11,329 bases of DNA from an uncultured Bacilli bacterium (GTDB taxonomy: Bacteria > Bacillota_I > Bacilli_A > RF39 > UBA660), in the NCBI GenBank assembly GCA_947627835.1, contig CANQXM010000037.1, forward strand, positions 1 to 11,329. Reading direction: 5' to 3'. The first letter of the stretch is position 1; every line of letters starts with the position of its first letter. Under the pieces are notes generated by a model. That model did no database searches. It was not told the origin of the DNA and saw only the letters and a list, made by a program, of their open reading frames with translations. A program made the position numbers and the translations under genes. Positions 6,465-11,329 of this stretch are shown here, one piece after another.

Positions 6465-7891
6465 GAGTTCTCCTTTTGACGGACATGATTATTTGTAATC
6501 ATGGGACTTCGCAGTGTATCTTTGTTAATTTTATTTTTGAGTAATCCTTTGGTTAAATAAATTTTTTCAAAAGGCGCGATTGGAAAAAAGTAGGGCTTGT
6601 TTAAACTTTTGAGTTCTGTGACATGAATAAAAAAATAAATCAGCGTGATAAAAATGCCAAATAAACCATAGGTTGTTGCCGTAAAAAGAAAAAGAAAACG
6701 AAAGTATCTTAGGGCACTTACAATTTCTTGATTGGTAAAAATTAGTGATGTAATAAAGGTAAAGGCTATGACAATAATCATGATTGGGCTTACAATTCCT
6801 GCACTAACCGCGGCTTCTCCTAAAACCAGTGCACCGACAATGGAAATTGCACTTCCATAGGAATTTGGAAATCTTAAGTCGCTTTCTTTTAAAATTTCAC
6901 AAATAATTAGCATGCCAATGGCTTCTACAATGGCTGGAAAGGGGACATTGGCACGTTGCATACTAAAGTTAATTAATAGCGAGGTTGGAATGGTTTCGGG
7001 ATTGTAGTTGGTAATGGCAATATAAAAAGCGGGAATCATCATGGTTAGAAAAAAGCAAGTCAGTCGTAGGATTTTTAAGAAATTGACGTTTTTGGTTTTG
7101 GAATAGTTGTCGGATATATGATTAATGAAATCCCCAAAAAAAGCAGGTAAGATGAGTGCAAAGGGAGAAGTATCTACTAAGATAACAATTTTTCCCTCTA
7201 ATAAAGCTTTCGAAACATTATCGGGTCTTTCGGTTCTAATGACACTTGGAAAATGAGTTTGATTTTCTAGTTCTAAATATTCTGCGATGGATCCTGAATC
7301 AATAATTCCATCAATATCAATTTTTTTAAGTTTTTCTTTTATTTTTTTGACAAGTGTAAAGTCGGTAATGTCATCAAAGTAGAGAATGTTTAACATGGTG
7401 CTAGTTTTTCTACCCATTACTAACGTTTCCGCTTTTAGGGTACTGGATTTTATTCTTCTTTTGATGAGTCCTAAGTTAATTTGAATATTTTCTGTAAATG
7501 CATCTTTCGGTCCCATTACTGATAATTCACTAGTTGGTTGGGGAATACTACGATTGATATCGGCTTTCGTTTCTAAAGCAAAGACTTCTTCATTTGTGAT
7601 GATGATTGTAAAGCCATTTGTCAAATAAAATTCGATTTCATCGTAGGTGGTGATTTTTATGGTATGAGGAGCAGGAATTAAGCTTTGGATATCTTTTCTG
7701 GCGATTCTTTTTTGAGAACTTAGAGCACTTAAATTTTTTAAAACGTAATCATTAACTTTATCGCTTCCGGTGACACTTTCTAAATAGATGACCCATAGGG
7801 TTTCTTCTTTGTTTATTGTTATGGTTTTTATAATAAAATCCGGGCAATTTTGAAATTCTTTTTCTAAACGTTTTACAAGCAGTTTTTTCAC
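6461..7891 (-). CDS. Spore germination protein, GerA family (GerAA-like A subunit)
   Basis: The 476-residue product is the A subunit of a GerA-type germinant receptor. It has an N-terminal soluble region (about residues 1-245) and a membrane part with about five helices (about 270-425). Conserved GerA signatures are 'GPKDAFTENIQINLGLIKRRIKS' (127-149), 'TERPDNVSKALLEGKIVILVD' (220-240) and 'PNSYGSAISIVGALVLGEAAV' (342-362). In known receptors the A subunits form an oligomeric, ion-conducting channel that opens on germinant binding. The start is GTG at 7891, with GGTGA about 7 bases upstream. An ATG 13 bases further upstream is out of frame. It is the first gene of the operon and is transcribed away from the rRNA methyltransferase gene. 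Sporulation genes of this type are normally read by sigma-G; I found only a weak match upstream, so the promoter is not placed. Confidence 0.93.
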   Translation of the reverse strand: MKKLLVKRLEKEFQNCPDFIIKTITINKEETLWVIYLESVTGSDKVNDYVLKNLSALSSQKRIARKDIQSLIPAPHTIKITTYDEIEFYLTNGFTIIITNEEVFALETKADINRSIPQPTSELSVMGPKDAFTENIQINLGLIKRRIKSSTLKAETLVMGRKTSTMLNILYFDDITDFTLVKKIKEKLKKIDIDGIIDSGSIAEYLELENQTHFPSVIRTERPDNVSKALLEGKIVILVDTSPFALILPAFFGDFINHISDNYSKTKNVNFLKILRLTCFFLTMMIPAFYIAITNYNPETIPTSLLINFSMQRANVPFPAIVEAIGMLIICEILKESDLRFPNSYGSAISIVGALVLGEAAVSAGIVSPIMIIVIAFTFITSLIFTNQEIVSALRYFRFLFLFTATTYGLFGIFITLIYFFIHVTELKSLNKPYFFPIAPFEKIYLTKGLLKNKINKDTLRSPMITNNHVRQKENS

Positions 7892-7945
7892 AATCTTTCA
7901 CCATTTTTAAGTTACCCAAAACTATTCATGCTATGCAAAATCATG

Positions 7946-7951
7946 TATAAT
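7946..7951 (+). promoter_or_regulatory. Probable -10 box of the rRNA methyltransferase gene
   Basis: TATAAT is a perfect -10. The hexamer 17 bases upstream (TATTCA, 7923-7928) is a poor -35. Transcription would start at about 7958, giving a leader of only about 14 bases in which AGGA (7958-7961) is the ribosome binding site. This argues against a start at GTG 7963. Confidence 0.5.
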
Positions 7952-7971
7952 AAATCTAGGAAGTGAAGCGA

Positions 7972-9168
7972 ATGAAAGTCAAAATATCAAAAATGGATAA
8001 TCAAGGACGTGGGATTTCCTATGCTTGCGATAAAATTCTTTTTTTACCACGAACTTTACTCGGTGAAGAAGTTTCATGTCATGTTACGAAGGAAAAGAAA
8101 ACCTACTTAGAAGGGGAGGTTGATCAGATTATTACGCCGAGTCCTCTTCGTATTTTGCCTCCTTGTCCTTATTATGGGAAGTGTGGCGGATGTGATTTTC
8201 AGCATGTTTCTTATGCAGATAGTGTAAAGATGAAGGAAGAAATGCTTCAAGGTATTTTTCAAAGTCGTCATTTATGGAACAAAGCGATTTCAGTTTGTGC
8301 TAGTAGGGAAGACTATCACTATCGTAATAAGGTTAGTTTAAAAGTTCGAGGTGGAAAACTTGGCTATTATTTTCCACAAACTCATGAATTTCTTGCTATT
8401 CATTCTTGTATGATTGTTATGAATTCTATCAATCAAATTCTTTTGGATTTTTCCTCTTTTTCATTTTTAAATGGCGATCTTGTCATTCGCTCTAATGAAA
8501 ATAACGAGGTTTTAATTGATATTACAACGAATGAAGAAGTAAGTTTTGATGATGATTTTTTCTTACGACATAAGGTAGCAGGAATTTTAGTTAATCATGA
8601 GTGTGTTTATGGAGATCCTTGTTTTTTTGAACGAAAAAATGGTGTTTTATATCAAGTTTCCAGTGAATCTTTTTTTCAAGTGAATCCTTGGATTAGTACG
8701 GAATTATTCCGCTATGTGAAAGAAATTACTTCAAAAGCTAAAAATGTGCTTGATTTATATTGTGGAGTTGGAACAATGGGACTTCAGATTGCTAAAAAGG
8801 TCGAACATGTTACGGGCATTGAAGTAGTTGCTAAAGCAATTATGAATGCCATGCTTAATGCCAAATTAAATCAAGTTTCTAATGTTTCTTTTCATTTAGG
8901 AAAAGTGGAAGCCTTAGTTTCTAAGATTCCAATGGAATTTGATACAGTGATTTTAGATCCTCCACGATCTGGAATGGATGGGGATTCTCTTTCTTTTCTT
9001 TTAGAGAAAAAACCTACTAAAATTATTTATATTTCTTGTAATCCAATGACTTTGGTTCGTGATTTAAAGAAACTTCTTTGTTCTTACCAGATTTTATCTG
9101 TTCGCGGTTTTGATATGTTTCCTTATACTAAGCACGTGGAATGTGTCTGCGTTCTCAGTTTAAAATAA
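7972..9168 (+). CDS. rlmD: 23S rRNA (uracil-5-)-methyltransferase, RlmD/RlmCD (RumA) family
   Basis: The 398-residue enzyme transfers a methyl group from S-adenosylmethionine to C5 of uracil in 23S rRNA. Family members act on U1939, and some Gram-positive RlmCD enzymes act on both U747 and U1939. An N-terminal TRAM domain covers about residues 1-55. Four iron-sulfur cysteines are in place: Cys65, Cys71 and Cys74 (C-x5-C-x2-C in CPYYGKCGGC) and Cys146. The methyltransferase core has 'FQVNPW' (235-240), SAM motif 'DLYCGVGTMG' (261-270) and 'DPPRSGM' (329-335). It also has nucleophile Cys356 in 'SCNP' and likely base Glu390 in 'KHVE'. I chose ATG 7972 because the alternative GTG 7963 touches the AGGA motif. 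At 398 residues it is shorter than the ~450 of many relatives but lacks no motif. It could be a close paralogue acting on another uracil; the exact target is inferred. The gene symbol is therefore tentative. Confidence 0.9.
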   Translation: MKVKISKMDNQGRGISYACDKILFLPRTLLGEEVSCHVTKEKKTYLEGEVDQIITPSPLRILPPCPYYGKCGGCDFQHVSYADSVKMKEEMLQGIFQSRHLWNKAISVCASREDYHYRNKVSLKVRGGKLGYYFPQTHEFLAIHSCMIVMNSINQILLDFSSFSFLNGDLVIRSNENNEVLIDITTNEEVSFDDDFFLRHKVAGILVNHECVYGDPCFFERKNGVLYQVSSESFFQVNPWISTELFRYVKEITSKAKNVLDLYCGVGTMGLQIAKKVEHVTGIEVVAKAIMNAMLNAKLNQVSNVSFHLGKVEALVSKIPMEFDTVILDPPRSGMDGDSLSFLLEKKPTKIIYISCNPMTLVRDLKKLLCSYQILSVRGFDMFPYTKHVECVCVLSLK

Positions 9169-9202
9169 ACTTTTCTGTTTATGAAACTTGTCAAAATGAT
9201 GA

Positions 9203-9229
9203 AATTGTGCCACTACTGGTGATACAATT
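9203..9229. other. 27-bp dyad symmetry between the rRNA methyltransferase and gntR genes
   Basis: AATTGT (9203-9208) and CAC (9211-9213) mirror GTG (9219-9221) and ACAATT (9224-9229) around a 5-base centre. The only breaks are two bases on each side. It could be a protein operator or an RNA hairpin, and TACAAT at 9223-9228 forms an extended -10-like TGA-TACAAT. It lies outside any gene and is not a terminator because no T tract follows directly. Confidence 0.4.
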
Positions 9230-9311
9230 AAGTTAAATTTTTTATGCTTTCCTTTTTTCTTGGTTCAAATCTACTAAACGAATCAATCAAATCATTTTCT
9301 TTTGAGTGAGT

Positions 9312-9343
9312 AAGATTATCAATTTTTTTTGGTAATCTTTTTT
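9312..9343 (+). terminator. Rho-independent terminator before gntR
   Basis: AAGATTATCAA (9312-9322) pairs with TTGGTAATCTT (9329-9339), eleven pairs with one G-T wobble. The loop is six T residues and a T run reaches 9343. It lies 144 bases after the methyltransferase stop codon and just before the gntR promoter, so it insulates the exporter operon from upstream transcription. Confidence 0.8.
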
Positions 9344-9346
9344 ATG

Positions 9347-9375
9347 TTGACATCTGTGTATATTCTGTATATAAT
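9347..9375 (+). promoter_or_regulatory. Consensus sigma-A promoter of the gntR-ABC operon
   Basis: TTGACA (9347-9352) and TATAAT (9370-9375) are both exact consensus hexamers with 17 bases between them. This is the only promoter in the window with a full -35 and -10. Such strength fits a promoter normally held down by a repressor. The start site should be near 9382, inside the inverted repeat. Confidence 0.88.
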
Positions 9376-9386
9376 TCATATATACA
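9366..9386. promoter_or_regulatory. Probable GntR operator overlapping the -10 box
   Basis: TGTATATA (9366-9373) and TATATACA (9379-9386) form a perfect 8-bp inverted repeat with the 5-base spacer ATTCA. It covers most of the -10 box and the predicted start site, where a bound dimer would block RNA polymerase. A related half site, TGTGTATA (9355-9362), lies 11 bases upstream, one helical turn away. The link to the GntR protein encoded next is inferred from position. Confidence 0.72.
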
Positions 9387-9399
9387 AACGAGGTGGAAT

Positions 9400-9777
9400 A
9401 TGGAAATTATCATCAGTAATTCTAGTGGTGTTCCCATCTATGAACAAATTAAAGAACAAATTAAAGTGAAAATCGTTTCAAATGAACTACAAGAAAATGA
9501 ATTGTTGCCTTCTATTAGAGCGTTAGCGAAGGATCTTCGCTGTAGTGTGATTACTACCAAAAATGCTTATGAAGAATTAGTTAAAGAAGGATATGTAAAA
9601 AATGTTCCCTCGAAAGGGTTTTATGTTGCTAAGATTAATAAAGATATTGCTTTAGAAGAACAACTTAGTAAGATTGAAGAACTTCTTTTTAAGGCGGTTA
9701 CGATTGCTAAAATGAATCATGTTTCTAAAGAAATGCTTCATGAAATGGTAGATATTTTATGTGAAGAGGAGGAGTAA
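9400..9777 (+). CDS. GntR-family (YtrA subfamily) transcriptional regulator
   Basis: The 125-residue protein has an N-terminal winged helix (about residues 10-78) with the GntR pattern: 'PIYEQIKEQIK', 'LPSIRALAKDL', 'TTKNAYEELVKEGYV' and the wing 'SKGFYV'. Only a short helical tail follows (about 82-123). This is the size and shape of the YtrA subfamily, which lacks the large ligand domain of FadR- or UTRA-type regulators. YtrA-type proteins commonly repress an ABC transporter operon of which they are the first gene, as here. GAGGTGG precedes the ATG at 9400. The strong Shine-Dalgarno AGGAGG of the next gene is embedded in the final Glu codons, two bases separate the genes, and translation is probably coupled. 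The protein is likely an autorepressor acting on the inverted repeat over its own -10 box. The inducer is unknown. Confidence 0.93.
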   Translation: MEIIISNSSGVPIYEQIKEQIKVKIVSNELQENELLPSIRALAKDLRCSVITTKNAYEELVKEGYVKNVPSKGFYVAKINKDIALEEQLSKIEELLFKAVTIAKMNHVSKEMLHEMVDILCEEEE

Positions 9778-9779
9778 AA

Positions 9780-10637
9780 ATGGAAAATGTTTTAGAAATT
9801 AAAAATTTGTGTAAAAAGTACGATCACTTTGAACTTAAAAATGTAAGTTTTCATTTACCCAAGGGAATGATTATGGGATTTATTGGGGAAAATGGTGCTG
9901 GAAAAACGACGACCATTAAAGCAATATTAGATATTATCAAATCTTATCAGGGAGAAATTAAAATTTTTGGACTTGATAATCGCAAAGATGAGAAAAAGAT
10001 TAAAGCGGATATCGGAGTGGTATTAGATGATATGTTTTTTCCAGAAATTTTAACTCCTCATGATATCAATAATACGATGAAAGGAATTTATGAAAATTGG
10101 GATAGTAAATTATTTTATGATTATTTAAAAGAATTTTCTTTGTTACCCAATCAACCAATTAAAACGTTATCTAAAGGGATGCGTAAAAAGTTAGAAATTG
10201 CAACAGCTTTATCTCATCATCCCAAACTTTTAATTTTAGATGAACCCACTTCTGGGTTAGATCCGGTTGCTCGTGATGAAGTGATTCAACTATTTCAAAG
10301 TGTTTTAGAAAAGGATGATTGTTCCATTTTGCTTTCTAGTCATATTACTACGGATTTAGAACATATTGCGGATTATATTACTTTTATTAATCATGGAGAA
10401 ATTGTTTTATCGAAAACAACCGATGAATTATTAGAACAATATGGAATTGTAAAGTGTACTACGGAAGAATTTATGAAAATTCAAAAACAAGATTATATCA
10501 AATATCGAAAAAAGAAATATGAATATGAAGTACTCGTTTCTAATAAAAAAGATTTTAAAGCAAAATATCAAATTGCTGTCATTGATAAGATTACTTTAGA
10601 TGATCTTATGGTATTAATGATTAAGGGGGAAGAATAA
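9780..10637 (+). CDS. ABC transporter ATP-binding protein (YtrB/PmtA-like exporter ATPase)
   Basis: This 285-residue ATPase would power an ABC-2 type exporter. The nucleotide-binding domain is complete: Walker A 'GENGAGKTT' (36-44), signature 'LSKGM' (130-134), Walker B 'LLILDEPTSGLDP' (150-162) and switch His188 in 'SSHITTDLEHIAD'. The Q-loop region reads 'VVLDDMFFPEILT' and lacks the usual Gln; this is seen in the YtrB/BcrA-like group of short exporter ATPases and need not mean loss of function. After residue 215 a ~70-residue C-terminal extension follows, as in relatives. AGGAGG lies 7 bases before the ATG, and the stop shares one base with the next start (TAATG). Together with the regulator and permease it resembles the YtrAB or staphylococcal PmtRAB arrangement, linked to export of toxic or antimicrobial peptides or to cell-envelope stress. 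The substrate is not evident. Confidence 0.94.
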   Translation: MENVLEIKNLCKKYDHFELKNVSFHLPKGMIMGFIGENGAGKTTTIKAILDIIKSYQGEIKIFGLDNRKDEKKIKADIGVVLDDMFFPEILTPHDINNTMKGIYENWDSKLFYDYLKEFSLLPNQPIKTLSKGMRKKLEIATALSHHPKLLILDEPTSGLDPVARDEVIQLFQSVLEKDDCSILLSSHITTDLEHIADYITFINHGEIVLSKTTDELLEQYGIVKCTTEEFMKIQKQDYIKYRKKKYEYEVLVSNKKDFKAKYQIAVIDKITLDDLMVLMIKGEE

Positions 10638-11269
10638 TGATTGGATTTATAGAAAAAGATATTGCGATGGTGAAAAGTAATTTTAAATTACTAGCAGTGT
10701 TAATTGTTGTTTATGCCATTATGGGTTTCATGAATAAAATGGATATCTCATTTATCTTACCATTTATGTGTGTCATGATTATGATTTCATCATTTAGTTA
10801 TGATCATTATAATCAGTGGGATGCTTATTCCATTTCATTACCTAATGGAAGAAAGAATAGTGTAAAAGCCAAATATGTAACAACGCTTTTAATGACTTTG
10901 GTTGTTTCGATCATCACAACGATTTTATCTTTCATTATCTCGTATGTTAATACGCAAACTATTAACTATGAACAAATATTAGTAACCATGTTTGGTTCCA
11001 TATTCGGAACCTTATTGGTCTTAACGGTTATGTATCCCATTATTTATAAATTTGGTGTTGAAAAAGCTAGAATTGGCATCTTTCTTCTTGTATTTGGAAT
11101 CGTTATTCTAGGAAGTATTTTTCTTAGGTATTTGGATGTGTTACCCATTTTGGAATCGTTATCATTTTTAGAAAATTATCTTCTGGTTATTTTGATAGTA
11201 ATTGCTGTTATGATGATTGGTTTATCTTATAAAATTTCAGAAAGAATATTTTTGAAAAGGTTGTGTTAA
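10637..11269 (+). CDS. ABC-2 type transporter permease
   Basis: The 210-residue protein is predicted to span the membrane six times (about residues 17-33, 37-54, 81-104, 114-137, 145-163, 181-197). The loop after the second helix contains 'YDHYNQWDAYSISLPNGRKNSVKAKY' (55-80). This matches the 'W-x2-Y-x-SLP-x-xR-x3-V-x2-KY' pattern of ABC-2 permeases such as the PF13346 group. It should pair with the ATPase encoded immediately upstream, with which it overlaps by one base, to form a homodimeric exporter. AAGGGGG, inside the 3' end of the ATPase gene, is its ribosome binding site. No second permease or ATPase gene follows within the window, unlike the four-gene pmtABCD set. No hairpin terminator is visible in the 60 bases after the stop. 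Confidence 0.9.
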   Translation: MIGFIEKDIAMVKSNFKLLAVLIVVYAIMGFMNKMDISFILPFMCVMIMISSFSYDHYNQWDAYSISLPNGRKNSVKAKYVTTLLMTLVVSIITTILSFIISYVNTQTINYEQILVTMFGSIFGTLLVLTVMYPIIYKFGVEKARIGIFLLVFGIVILGSIFLRYLDVLPILESLSFLENYLLVILIVIAVMMIGLSYKISERIFLKRLC

Positions 11270-11294
11270 ACGAAATGACTGATAAATAGAAATA

Positions 11295-11303
11295 TGATAT
11301 AAT
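11295..11303 (+). promoter_or_regulatory. Extended -10 promoter at right edge
   Basis: TGATATAAT is a perfect TGn-TATAAT box. ATGACT (11275-11280), 17 bases upstream, matches four of six -35 positions. It is oriented rightward and should serve a gene beyond the window. Confidence 0.6.
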
Positions 11304-11329
11304 AAATATGCCAAATAAAAATTGTAGAA

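Noticed and set aside
7891..7970. Sigma-G promoter for the ger operon
   Set aside because: TGCATA on the minus strand fits a sigma-G -35, but the element 17 bases on, TAACTTA, matches CATACTA poorly. It is too weak to annotate.
9260..9272. tRNA fragment (GGTTCAAATC resembles a T-loop)
   Set aside because: The flanking bases CTTGG and CTACT do not form a T-stem, and no acceptor or anticodon arm is present. Chance similarity is likely.
9244..9309. 21-codon ORF starting at ATG 9244
   Set aside because: There is no ribosome binding site, no recognisable peptide feature, and it runs just ahead of the terminator.
9860..10060. ATPase inactivated because the Q-loop Gln is missing
   Set aside because: All other catalytic motifs are intact, and substitution at this position is a known trait of related short exporter ATPases.
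11308..11329. Start of a new gene at ATG 11308
   Set aside because: The frame is open to the window end, but the ATG lies almost at the predicted transcript start with no ribosome binding site, and only seven codons are visible.
1..11329. Mycoplasma-like genetic code (TGA as Trp)
   Set aside because: Three ger genes end in TGA at proper operon junctions and no in-frame TGA occurs in the other genes. Standard code applies.

Overview
The window comes from a low-GC, Gram-positive bacterium of the Bacillota. Genes are AT-rich, Shine-Dalgarno sites are strong, and all coding regions read in the standard bacterial code. Three genes end in TGA and Trp is TGG, so this is not a code-4 mycoplasma. A tricistronic gerA-type spore germination operon points to an endospore former or a recent descendant of one. 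The NPQTG wall-sorting signal and the DUF2207 protein are common in uncultured gut Bacilli and Clostridia, but no sequence here fixes the taxon.

Layout. (1) Bases 1-1323 hold the 3' part of a DUF2207 membrane protein with a Gly-rich tail, followed by a terminator. (2) Bases 1436-2854 encode a secreted, probably sortase-anchored protein built from ten Cys-paired repeats of about 29 residues. (3) Bases 2925-4331 encode the tRNA methylthiotransferase MiaB. (4) On the minus strand, 7891-4339 is a germinant-receptor operon in the order A-C-B, with both junctions overlapping by ATGA. It converges on miaB at a shared two-way terminator. (5) Bases 7972-9168, divergent from the ger operon, encode an RlmD/RlmCD-type 23S rRNA (uracil-5) methyltransferase. 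A 3' tail with an odd dyad and a terminator follows. (6) Bases 9400-11269 form a tight three-gene operon: a YtrA-type GntR repressor, an ABC ATPase and an ABC-2 permease. It has a near-ideal promoter whose -10 lies inside a perfect inverted repeat. (7) A strong extended -10 promoter at the right edge points out of the window.

How the genes work together. MiaB and the rRNA methyltransferase are housekeeping RNA-modification enzymes, each a single-gene unit. The ger genes should form one inner-membrane receptor of spores. The GntR-ABC genes look like an autoregulated stress or peptide exporter of the YtrA/Pmt class, with unknown substrate. The least familiar element is the Cys-repeat surface protein. 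Its repeats alternate strictly between two types, so the real building block seems to be a pair of repeats (about 59 residues). I found no CRISPR array, insertion sequence, rRNA or complete tRNA. No gene-free stretch exceeds 300 bases.
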